In this document: positions 14,196 to 26,000 of the stretch, one piece after another | How the letters are laid out: every line of letters begins with the position of its first letter | How positions within the stretch are numbered: position 1 is the first letter of the stretch | Assembly (NCBI GenBank): GCA_964036045.1 | Contig: OZ038380.1 | Span: 6,843,913 to 6,907,912, forward strand | Length of the DNA stretch: 64,000 bases | Direction of reading: 5' to 3' | From: Eutreptiella sp. 'Long Island Sound 2002' | Taxonomy: Eukaryota > Euglenozoa > Euglenophyceae > Eutreptiales > Eutreptiaceae | Made by a program: the position numbers and the translations under genes | Notes under the pieces: model-generated | Seen by the model: the letters and a program-made list of their open reading frames with translations, nothing else | Told to the model about the DNA's origin: nothing | Databases searched by the model: none

Positions 14196-16224
14196 GTGGC
14201 CACGATGTGGGGCACAAACAGTGAGTGCAGCATTGCCGCAAAAAACACATGGTTAGACCCCAGTTTTGTGTGTAATAATGATTTACCACAGTCCAATCAT
14301 GACTTCTGCACAAAAACTGCATGGCCAAGACCGAGCCAGTTTTGGGGCATAGTGGCCACAATGTGGGGCACAAACTGTGAGTGCAGCATTGCCGCAAAAA
14401 ACATACGGTGAGGCCCCAGTTTTGTGTGTAATAATGATTTACCACAGTCCAATCATGACTTCTGCACAAAAACTGCATGGCCAAGACCGAGCCAGTTTTG
14501 GGGCATAGTGGCCACAATGTGCGGCGCAAACTGTGAGTGCAGCATTGCCGCAAAAAACATACGGTGAGACCCCAGTTTTGTGTGCAATAATGATTTACCA
14601 CAGTCCAACCATGACTTCTGCACAAAAACGGCATGGCCAAGACCGAGCCAGTTTTGGGGCATAGTGGCCACAATGTGCGGCACAAACTGTGAGTGCAGCA
14701 TTGCCGCAAAAAACATACGGTGAGACCCCAGTTTTGTGTGCAATAATGATTTACCACAGTCCAACCATGACTTCTGCACAAAGGCTGCATGGCCAAGACC
14801 GAGCCAGTTTTGGGGCACAGTGGCCACAATGTGGGGCACAAACTGTGAGTGCAGCATTGCCGCAAAAAACACATGGTGAGACCCCGGTTTTGTGTGTAAT
14901 AATGATTTACCACAGTCCAACCATGACTTCTGCACAAAGGCTGCATGGCCAAGACCGAGCCAGTTTTGGGGCACAGTGGCCACAATGTGGGGCACAAACT
15001 GTGAGTGCAGCATTGCCGCACAAAACATACGGTGAGGCCCCAGTTTTGTGTGTAATAATGATTTACCACAGTCCAATCATGACTTCTGCACAAAACCTGC
15101 ATGGCCAAGACCGAGCCAGTTTTGGGGCATAGTGGCCACAATGCGCGGCACAAACTGTGAGTGCAGCATTGCCGCAAAAAACATACGGTGAGACCCCAGT
15201 TTTGTGTGTAATAATGATTTACCACAGTCCAACCATGACTTCTGCACAAAGGCTGCATGGCCAAGACCGAGCCAGTTTTGGGGCACAGTGGCCACAATGT
15301 GGGGCACAAACAGTGAGTGCAGCATTGCCGCAAAAAACACATGGTGAGACCCCAGTTTTGTGTGTAATAATGATTTACCACAGTCCAATCATGACTTCTG
15401 CACAAAGGCTGCATGGCCAAGACCGAGCCAGTTTTGGGGCACAGTGGCCACAATGTGGGGCACAAACTGTGAGTGCAGCATTGCCGCAAAAAACACATGG
15501 TGAGACCCCAGTTTGGTGTGTAATAATGATTTGCCACAGTCCAACCATGACTTCTGCACAAAGGCTGCATGGCCAAGACCGACCCAGTTTTGGAGCATTG
15601 TGACCACAATGAGGGGCACAAACAGTGAGTGCAGCATTGCCGCAAAAAACACATGGTGAGGCCCCAGTTTTGTGTGCAATAATGATTTACCACAGTCCAA
15701 TCATGACTTCTGCACAAAGGCTGCATGGCCAAGACCGAGCCAGCTTTGGGGCACAGTGGCCACAATGTGGGGCACAAACAGTGAGTGCAGCATTGCCGCA
15801 AAATACACATGGTTAGACCCCAGTTTTGTGTGCAATAATGATTTACCACAGTCCAACCGTGACTTCTGCACAAAGGCTGCATGGCCAAGACGGAGCCAGT
15901 TTTGGGGCACAGTGGCCACAATGTGGGGCACAAACTGTGAGTGCAGCATTGCCGCAAAAAGCACGTGCTGAGACCCCAGTTTTTGTGTGTAATAATGATT
16001 TACCACAGTCCAACCATGACTTCTGCACAAAGGCTGCCTGGCCAAGACCGACCCAGTTTTGGAGCATTGTGACCACAATGTGGGGCACAAACAGTCAGTG
16101 CAGCATTGCCGCAAAAAACACATGGTGTGACCCCAGTTTTGTGTGCAATAATGATTTACCCCAGTCCAATCATGACTTCTGCACAAAGGCTGCATGGCCA
16201 AGACCGAGCCAGTTTTGGAGCATT
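14196..16224. repeat. 13-unit HOR, copy B (2,029 bp), nearly identical to copy A
   Basis: This repeats 12167-14195 in order at offset 2029. I found two differences: AAAACCTGC near 15095 where copy A has AAAACTGC near 13066, and TTACCCCAG near 16160 where copy A has TTACCACAG. Homology stops by 16225, where the junction becomes GGAGCATTGTGACC. It is the clearest sign of recent turnover in the window. Confidence 0.93.
15960..15984. other. Marker unit: AGCACGTGCT plus T5
   Basis: Palindrome at 15960-15969, T5 at 15980-15984; 2,029 bp after the first, in HOR copy B. Confidence 0.9.
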
Positions 16225-18300
16225 GTGACCACAATGTGGGGCACAAAGTGTGAGTGCAGCATTGCCGCAAAAAACACATGGTGAGACCCCAGTTTTGTGT
16301 GTAATAATGATTTACCACAGTCCAACAATGACTTCTGCACAAAAACTACATGGCCAAGACCGAGCCAGTTCTGGGGCACAGTGGCCACAATGTGGGGCAC
16401 AAACAGTGAGTGCAGCATTGCCGCAAAAAACATACGGTGAGGCCCCTGTTTTGTGTGCAATAATGATTTACCACAGTCCAATCATGACTTCTGCACAAAA
16501 ACTGCATGGCCAAGACCGAGCCAGTTTTGGGGCATAGTGGCCACAATGTGGGGCACAAACAGTGAGTGCAGCATTGCCGCAAAAAACACATGGTGAGACC
16601 CCTGTTTTGTGTGCAATAATGATTTACCACAGTCCAACCATGACTTCTGCACAAAGGCTGCATGGCCAAGACCGAGCCAGTTTTGGAGCATTGTGACCAC
16701 AATGAGGGGCACAAACTGTGAGTGCAGCATTGCGGCAAAAAACACATGGTTAGACCCCAGTTTTGTGTGTAATAATGATTTACCACAGTCCAATCATGAC
16801 TTCTGCACAAAGGATGCATGGCCAAGACCGAGCCAGTTTTGGGGCACAGTGGCCACAATGTGGGGCACAAACAGTGAGTGCAGCATTGCCGCAAATAACA
16901 CATGGTGAGACCCCTGTTTTGTGTGCAATAATGAGTTACCACAGTCCAACCATGACTTCTGCACAAAAACTGCATGGCCAAGACCGAGCCAGTTTTGGAG
17001 CATTGTGACCACAATGAGGGGCACAAACTGTGAGTGCAGCATTGCCGCAAAAAACACATGGTTAGACCCCAGTTTTGTGTGTAATAATGATTTACCACAG
17101 TCCAACCATGACTTCTGCACAAAGGCTGCATGGCCAAGACCGAGCCAGTTTTGGAGCATTGTGACAACAATGAGGGGCACAAACTGTGAGTGCAGCATTG
17201 CCGCAAAAAACACATGGTTAGACCCCAGTTTTGTGTGTAATAATGATTTACCACAGTCCAATCATGACTTCTGCTCAAAGGATGCATGGCCAAGACCGAG
17301 CCAGTTTTGGGGCACAGTGGCCACAATGTGGGGCACAAACAGTGAGTGCAGCATTGCCGCAAAAAACACATGGTGAGACCCCTGTTTTGTGTGCAATAAT
17401 GATTTACCACAGTCCAACCATGACTTCTGCACAAAAACTGCATGGCCAAGACCGAGCCAGTTTTGGAGCATTGTGACCACAATGAGGGGCACAAACTGTG
17501 AGTGCAGCATTGCGGCAAAAAACACATGGTTAGACCCCAGTTTTGTGTGTAATAATGATTTACCACAGTCCAATCATGACTTCTGCACAAAGGATGCATG
17601 GCCAAGACCGAGCCAGTTTTGGGGCACAGTGGCCACAATGTGGGGCACAAACAGTGAGTGCAGCATTGCCGCAAAAAACACATGGTGAGACCCCTGTTTT
17701 GTGTGCAATAATGATTTACCACAGTCCAACCATGACTTCTGCACAAAAACTGCATGGCCAAGACCGAGCCAGTTTTGGAGCATTGTGACCACAATGAGGG
17801 GCACAAACTGTGAGTGCAGCATTGCCGCAAAAAACACATGGTTAGACCCCAGTTTTGTGTGTAATAATGATTTACCACAGTCCAACCATGACTTCTGCAC
17901 AAAGGCTGCATGGCCAAGACCGAGCCAGTTTTGGAGCATTGTGACCACAATGAGGGGCGCAAACTGTGAGTGCAGCATTGCCGCAAAAAACACATGGTTA
18001 GACCCCAGTTTTGTGTGTAATAATGATTTACCACAGTCCAACCATGACCTCTGCACAAAGGCTGCATGGCCAAGACCGAGCCAGCTTTGGAGCATTCTGG
18101 CCACAATGTGGGGCACAAACAGTGAGTGCAGCATTGCCGCAAAATACACATGGTTAGACCCCAGTTTTGTGTGCAATAATGATTTACCACAGTCCAACCG
18201 TGAGTTCTGCACAAAGGCTGCATGGCCAAGACGGAGCCAGGTTTGGGGCACAGTGGCCACAATGTGGGGCACAAACAGTGAGTGCAGCATTGCCGCAAAA

Positions 18301-18325
18301 AGCACGTGCTGAGACCCCAGTTTTT
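18301..18325. other. Marker unit: AGCACGTGCT plus T5
   Basis: Palindrome at 18301-18310, T5 at 18321-18325; 15 units plus 1 bp after the previous marker. Confidence 0.9.
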
Positions 18326-19237
18326 GTGTGTAATAATGATTTACCACAGTCCAACCATGACTTCTGCACAAAAACTGCATGGCCAAGACCGAGCCAGTTT
18401 TGGGGCACAGTGGCCACAATGTGGGGCACAAACAGTGAGTGCAGCATTGCCGCAAAAAACACATGGTGAGACCCCAGTTTGGTGTGTAATAATGATTTAC
18501 CACAGTCCAATCATGACTTCTGCACAAAGGCTGCATGGCCAAGACCGAGCCAGTTTTGGAGCACAGTGGCCACAATGTGGGGCACAAACTGTGAGTGCAG
18601 CATTGCCGCAAAAAACATACGGTGAGACCCCAGTTTGGTGTGTAATAATGATTTACCACAGTCCAACCATGACTTCTGCACAAAGGCTGCATGGCCAAGA
18701 CCGACCCAGTTTTGGAGCATTGTGACCACAATGAGGGGCACAAACAGTGAGTGCAGCATTGCCGCAAAAAACACATGGTGAGACCCCAGTTTTGTGTGTA
18801 ATAATGATTTACCACAGTCCAATCATGACTTCTGCACAAAGGCTGCATGGCCAAGACCGAGCCAGTTTTGGGGCACAGTGGCCACAATGTGGGGCACAAA
18901 CTGTGAGTGCAGCATTGCCGCAAAAAACACATGGTGAGACCCCAGTTTGGTGTGTAATAATGATTTACCACAGTCCAACCATGACTTCTGCACAAAGGCT
19001 GCATGGCCAAGACCGACCCAGTTTTGGAGCATTGTGACCACAATGTGGGGCACAAACAGTGAGTGCAGCATTGCCGCAAAATACACATGGTTAGACCCCA
19101 GTTTTGTGTGCAATAATGATTTACCACAGTCCAACCGTGACTTCTGCACAAAGGCTGCATGGCCAAGACCCAGTCAGTTTTGGGGCACAGTGGCCACAAT
19201 GTGGGGCACAAACTGTGAGTGCAGCATTGCCGCAAAA

Positions 19238-19262
19238 AGCACGTGCTGAGACCCCAGTTTTT
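19238..19262. other. Marker unit: AGCACGTGCT plus T5
   Basis: Palindrome at 19238-19247, T5 at 19258-19262; 6 units plus 1 bp after the previous marker. Confidence 0.9.
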
Positions 19263-21890
19263 GTGTGTAATAATGATTTACCACAGTCCAACCATGACTT
19301 CTGCACAAAGGCTGCATGGCCAAGACCGAGCCAGTTTTGGAGCATTGTGACCACAATGTGGGGCACAAACTATCAGTGCAGCATTGCCGCAAAAAACACA
19401 TGGTGTGACCCCAGTTTTGTGTGCAATAATGATTTACCACAGTCCAATCATGACTTCTGCACAAAGGCTGCATGGCCAAGACCGAGCCAGTTTTGGAGCA
19501 TTGTGACCACAATGTGGGGCACAAAGTGTGAGTGCAGCATTGCCGCAAAAAACACATGGTGAGACCCCAGTTTTGTGTGTAATAATGATTTACCACAGTC
19601 CAACAATGACTTCTGCACAAAAACTACATGGCCAAGACCGAGCCAGTTTTGGGGCACAGTGGCCACAATGTGGGGCACAAACAGTGAGTGCAGCATTGCC
19701 GCAAAAAACATACGGTGAGGCCCCTGTTTTGTGTGTAATAATGATATACCACAGTCCAATCATGACTTCTGCACAAAGGCTGCATGGCCAAGACCGAGCC
19801 AGTTTTGGGGCATAGTGGCCACAATGTGGGGCACAAACTGTGAGTGCAGCATTGCCGCAAAAAACACATGGTGAGACCCCTGTTTTGTGTGCAATAATGA
19901 TTTACCACAGTCCAACCATGACTTCTGCACAAAGGCTGCATGGCCAAGACCGAGCCAGTTTTGGGGCATAGTGGCCACAATGTGGGGCACAAACAGTGAG
20001 TGCAGCATTGCCGCAAAATACACATGGTTAGACCCCAGTTTTGTGTGCAATAATGATTTACCACAGTCCAACCGTGACTTCTGGACAAAGGCTGCATGGC
20101 CAAGACCGAGCCAGCTTTGGGGCATAGTGGCCACAATGTGGGGCACAAACTGTGAGTGCAGCATTGCCGCAAAAAACACATGGTGAGACCCCTGTTTTGT
20201 GTGCAATAATGATTTACCACAGTCCAACCATGACTTCTGCACAAAGGCTGCATGGCCAAGACCGAGCCAGTTTCGGAGCATTGTGACCACAATGAGGGGC
20301 ACAAACAGTGAGTGCAGCATTGCCGCAAAAAACACATGGTTGGACCCCAGTTTTGTGTGTAATAATGATTTACCACAGTCCAATCATGACTTCTGCACAA
20401 AGGCTGCATGGCCAAGACCGAGCCAGTTTTGGGGCACAGTGGCCACAATGTGGGGCACAAACAGTGAGTGCAGCATTGCCGCAAAAAACACATGGTGAGA
20501 CCCCTGTTTTGTGTGCAATAATGATTTACCACAGTCCAACCATGACTTCTGCACAAAAACTGCATGGCCAAGACCGAGCCATTTTTGGAGCATTGTGACC
20601 ACAATGAGGGGCACAAACTGTGAGTGCAGCATTGCCGCAAAAAACACATGGTTAGACCCCAGTTTTGTGTGTAATAATGATTCACCACAGTCCAATCATG
20701 ACTTCTGCACAAAGGATGCATGGCCAAGACCGAGCCAGTTTTGGGGCACAGTGGCCACAATGTGGGGCACAAACAGTGAGTGCAGCATTGCCGCAAAAAA
20801 CACATGGTGAGACCCCTGTTTTGTGTGCAATAATGATTTACCACAGTCCAACCATGACTTCTGCACAAAAACTGCATGGCCAAGACCGAGCCAGTTTTGG
20901 AGCATTGTGACCACAATGAGGGGCACAAACTGTGAGTGCAGCATTGCCGCAAAAAACACATGGTTAGACCCCAGTTTTGTGTGTAATAATGATTTACCAC
21001 AGTCCAACCATGACTTCTGCACAGAGGCTGCATGGCCAAGACCGAGCCAGTTTCGGAGCATTGTGACCACAATGAGGGGCACAAACAGTGAGTGCAGCAT
21101 TGCCGCAAAAAACACATGGTTAGACCCCAGTTTTGTGTGTAATAATGATTTACCACAGTCCAATCATGACTTCTGCACAAAGGATGCATGGCCAAGACCG
21201 AGCCAGTTTTGGGGCACAGTGGCCACAATGTGGGGCACAAACTGTGAGTGCAGCATTGCCGCAAAAAACACATGGTGAGACCCCTGTTTTGTGTGCAATA
21301 ATGATTTACCACAGTCCAACCATGACTTCTGCACAAAAACTGCATGGCCAAGACCGAGCCAGTTTTGGAGCATTGTGACCACAATGAGGGGCACAAACTG
21401 TGAGTGCAGCATTGCCGCAAAAAACACATGGTTAGACCCCAGTTTTGTGTGTAATAATGATTTACCACAGTCCAACCATGACTTCTGCACAAAGGCTGCA
21501 TGGCCAAGACCGAGCCAGTTTTGGAGCATTGTGACCACAATGAGGGGCGCAAACTGTGAGTGCAGCATTGCCGCAAATAACACATGGTGAGACCCCAGTT
21601 TTGTGTGTAATAATGATTTACCACAGTCCAACCATGACCTCTGCACAAAGGCTGCATGGCCAAGACCGAGCCAGCTTTGGAGCATTGTGGCCACAATGTG
21701 GGGCACAAACAGTGAGTGCAGCATTGCCGCAAAATACACATGGTTAGACCCCAGTTTTGTGTGCAATAATGATTTACCACAGTCCAACCGTGAGTTCTGC
21801 ACAAAGGCTGCATGGCCAAGACGGAGCCAGTTTTGGGGCACAGTGGCCACAATGTGGGGCACAAACTGTGAGTGCAGCATTGCCGCAAAA

Positions 21891-21915
21891 AGCACGTGCT
21901 GAGACCCCAGTTTTT
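21891..21915. other. Marker unit: AGCACGTGCT plus T5
   Basis: Palindrome at 21891-21900, T5 at 21911-21915; 17 units plus 1 bp after the previous marker. Confidence 0.9.
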
Positions 21916-22515
21916 GTGTGTAATAATGATTTACCACAGTCCAACCATGACTTCTGCACAAAGGCTGCATGGCCAAGACCGAGCCAGTTTTGGAGCATTG
22001 TGACCACAATGTGGGGCACAAACTGTCAGTGCAGCATTGCCGCAAAAAACACATGGTGTGACCCCAGTTTTGTGTGTAATAATGATTTACCACAGTCCAA
22101 CCATGACTTCTGCACAAAGGCTGCATGGCCAAGACCGAGCCAGTTTTGGAGCATTGTGACCACAATGAGGGGCGCAAACTGTGAGTGCAGCATTGCCGCA
22201 AAAAACACACGGTTAGACCCCAGTTTTGTGTGCAATAATGATTTACCACAGTCCAACCATGACCTCTGCACGAAGGCTGCATGGCCAAGACCGAGCCAGC
22301 TTTGGAGCATTGTGGCCACAATGTGGGGCACAAACTGTGAGTGCAGCATTGCCGCAAAATACACATGGTTAGACCCCAGTTTTGTGTGCAATAATGATTT
22401 ACCACAGTCCAACCGTGAGTTCTGCACAAAGGCTGCATGGCCAAGACGGAGCCAGTTTTGGGGCACAGTGGCCACAATGTGGGGCACAAACTGTGAGTGC
22501 AGCATTGCCGCAAAA

Positions 22516-22540
22516 AGCACGTGCTGAGACCCCAGTTTTT
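22516..22540. other. Marker unit: AGCACGTGCT plus T5
   Basis: Palindrome at 22516-22525, T5 at 22536-22540; 4 units plus 1 bp after the previous marker, part of a 625-bp tandem repeat. Confidence 0.9.
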
Positions 22541-23092
22541 GTGTGTAATAATGATTTACCACAGTCCAACCATGACTTCTGCACAAAGGCTGCATGGCCA
22601 AGACCGAGCCAGTTTTGGAGCATTGTGACCACAATGTGGGGCACAAACTGTCACTGCAGCATTGCCGCAAAAAACACATGGTGTGACCCCAGTTTTGTGT
22701 GCAATAATGATTTACCACAGTCCAATCATGACTTCTGCACAAAGGCTGCATGGCCAAGACCGAGCCAGTTTTGGAGCATTGTGACCACAATGTGGGGCAC
22801 AAACTGTGAGTGCAGCATTGCCGCAAAAAACACATGGTGAGACCCCAGTTTTGTGTGTAATAATGATTTACCACAGTCCAACCATGACTTCTGCACAAAA
22901 ACTACATGGCCAAGACCGAGCCAGTTTTGGAGCATTGTGGCCACAATGTGGGGCACAAACAGTGAGTGCAGCATTGCCGCAAAAAACATACGGTGAGGCC
23001 CCAGTTTTGTGTGTAATAATGATTTACCACAGTCCAATCATGACTTCTGCACAAAAACTGCATGGCCAAGACCGAGCCAGTTTTGGGGCACA

Positions 23093-26000
23093 GTGGCCAC
23101 AATGTGGGGCACAACCTGTGAGTGCAGCATTGCCGCAAAAACCACATGGTGAGACCCCTGTTTTGTGTGCAAAAATGATTTACCACAGTCCAACCATGAC
23201 TTCTGCACAAAGGCTGCATGGCCAAGACCGAGCCAGTTTCGGAGCATTGTGACCACAATGAGGGGCACAAACTGTGAGTGCAGCATTGCCGCAAAAAATA
23301 CATGGTGAGACCCCTGTTTTGTGTGCAATAATGATTTACCACATTCCAACCATGACTTCTGCACAAAGGCTGCATGGCCAAGACCGAGCCAGTTTTGGAG
23401 CATTGTGACCACAATGTGGGCCACAAACTGTGAGTGCAGCATTGCCGCAAAAAGCACATGGTTAGACCCCTGTTTTGTGTGTAATAATGATTTACCACAG
23501 TCCAACCATGACTTCTGCACAAAGGCTGCATGGCCAAGACCGAGCCAGTTTTGGAGCATTGTGACCACAATGTGGGGCACAAACAGTGAGTGCAGCATTG
23601 CCGCAAAAAGCACATGGTTAGACCCCAGTTGTGTGTGTAATAATGATTTACCACAGTCCAACCATGACTTCTGCACAAAGGGTGCATGGCCAAGACCGAG
23701 CCAGTTTTGGAGCACAGTGGCCACAATGTGGGGCACAAACTGTGAGTGCAGCATTGCCGCAAAAAATACATGGTTAGACCCCAGTCTTGTGTGTAATAAT
23801 GATTTACCACAGTCCAACCATGACTTCTGCACAAAGGCTGCATGGCCAAGACCGAGCCAGCTTTGGGGCACAGTGGCCACAATGTGGGGCACAAACAGTG
23901 AGTGCAGCATTGCCGCAAAAAACACATGGTTAGACCCCAGTTTTGTGTGTAATAATGATTTACCACAGTCCAACCATGACTTCTGCACAAAGGCTGCATG
24001 GCCAAGACCGAGCCAGTTTTGGAGCATTGTGGCCACAATGTGGGGCACAAACAGTGAGTGCAGCATTGCCACAAAAAACACATGCTGGGACCCCAGTTTT
24101 GTGTGTAATAATGATTTACCACAGTCCAACCATGACTTCCGCACAAAGGCTGCATGGCCAAGACCGAGCCAGCTTTGGGGCACAGTGGCCACAATGTGGG
24201 GCACAAACAGTGAGTGCAGCATTGCCGCAAAAAACACATGGTTAGACCCCAGTTTTGTGTGCAATAATGATTTACCACAGTCCAACCATGACTTCTGCAC
24301 AAAGGCTGCATGGCCAAGACCGAGCCAGTTTTGGAGCATTGTGGCCACAATGTGGGGCACAAACAGTGAGTGCAGCATTGCCGCAAAAAACACATGCTGG
24401 GACCCCAGTTTTGTGTGTAATAATGATTTACCACAGTCCAACCATGACTTCCGCACAAAGGCTGCATGGCCAAGACCGAGCCAGCTTTGGGGCACAGTGG
24501 CCACAATGTGGGGCACAAACAGTGAGTGCAGCATTGCCGCAAAAAACTCATGGTTAGACCCCAGTTTTGTGTGCAATAATGATTTACCACAGTCCAACCA
24601 TGACTTCTGCACAAAGGCTGCATGGCCAAGACCGAGCCAGTTTTGGAGCATTGTGGCCACAATGTGGGGCACAAACAGTGAGTGCAGCATTGCCACAAAA
24701 AACACATGCTGAGACCCCAGTTTTGTGTGTAATAATGATTTACCACAGTCCAACCATGACTTCCGCACAAAGGCTGCATGGCCAAGACCGAGCCAGCTTT
24801 GGGGCACAGTGGCCACAATGTGGGGCACAAACAGTGAGTGCAGCATTGCCGCAAAAAACACATGGTTAGACCCCAGTTTTGTGTGCAATAATGATTTACC
24901 ACAGTCCAACCATGACTTCTGCACAAAGGCTGCATGGCCAAGACCGAGCCAGGTTTGGAGCATTGTGGCCACAATGTGGGGCACAAACTGTGAGTGCAGC
25001 ATTGCCGCAAAAAACACACTGTGAGACCCCAGTCTTGTGTGTAATAATGATTTACCACAGTCCAATCATGACTTCTGCACAAAGGCTGCATGGCCAAGAC
25101 CGAGCCAGCTTTGGGGCACAGTGGCCACAATGTGGGGCACAAACAGTGAGTGCAGCATTGCCGCAAAAAACACATGGTTAGACCCCGGTTTTGTGTGTAA
25201 TAATGATTTACCACAGTCCAATCATGACTTCTGCACAAAGGCTGCATGGCCAAGACCGAGCCAGTTTTGGAGCATTGTGGCGACAATGTGGGGCACAAAC
25301 TGTGAGTGCAGCATTGCCGCAAAAAAACACATGGTTAGACCCCAGTTTTGTGTGCAATAATGATTTACCACAGTCCAACCATGACTTCTGCACAAAGGCT
25401 GCATGGCCAAGACCGAGCCAGTTTCGGAGCATTGTGACCACAATGAGGGGCACAAACTGTGAGTGCAGCATTGCCGCAAAATACACATGGTTAGACCCCA
25501 GTTTTGTGTGTAATAATGATTTACCACAGTCCAATCATGACTTCTGCACAAAGGATGCATGGCCAAGACCGAGCCAGTTTTGGGGCACAGTGGCCACAAT
25601 GTGGGGCACAAACAGTGAGTGCAGCATTGCCGCAAAAAACACATGGTGAGACCCCTGTTTTGTGTGCAATAATGATTTACCACAGTCCAACCATGACTTC
25701 TGCACAAAGGCTGCATGGCCAAGACCGAGCCAGTTTTGGAGCATTGTGACCACAATGTGGGGCACAAACTGTGAGTGCAGCATTGCCGCAAAAAACACAT
25801 GGTTAGACCCCTGTTTTGTGTGTAATAATGATTTACCACAGTCCAACCATGACTTCTGCACAACGGCTGCATGGCCAAGACCGAGCCAGTTTTGGAGCAT
25901 TGTGACCACAATGTGGGGCACAAACAGTGAGTGCAGCATTGCCGCAAAAAGCACATGGTTAGACCCCAGTTTTGTGTGTAATAATGATTTACCACAGTCC

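Larger units (their letters stand above)
16225..23092. repeat. Array block: ATGAGGGGC / AAGGATGC units with marker units
   Basis: Forty-four units, many with GGAGCATTGTGACC, ACAATGAGGGGC, AAGGATGC, ACCCCTGTTTTG and CATGGTTAG. The segment 16170-16481 recurs at 19448-19759 (offset 3278: 21 units plus two inserted Ts), sharing CCAACAATG and AAAACTACATGG. The segment 16921-18020 recurs at 20823-21920 with offset 3902 (25 units plus 2), so the two copies differ internally by whole units. A smaller 625-bp repeat (4 units plus 1) joins 21757-22019 to 22382-22644. Confidence 0.87.

Noticed and set aside
12167-16224. The 2,029-bp pair as an assembly duplication
   Set aside because: Not excluded, but two substitutions separate the copies and the pair fits the general pattern of HOR amplification in this array, so I report it as real pending read support.
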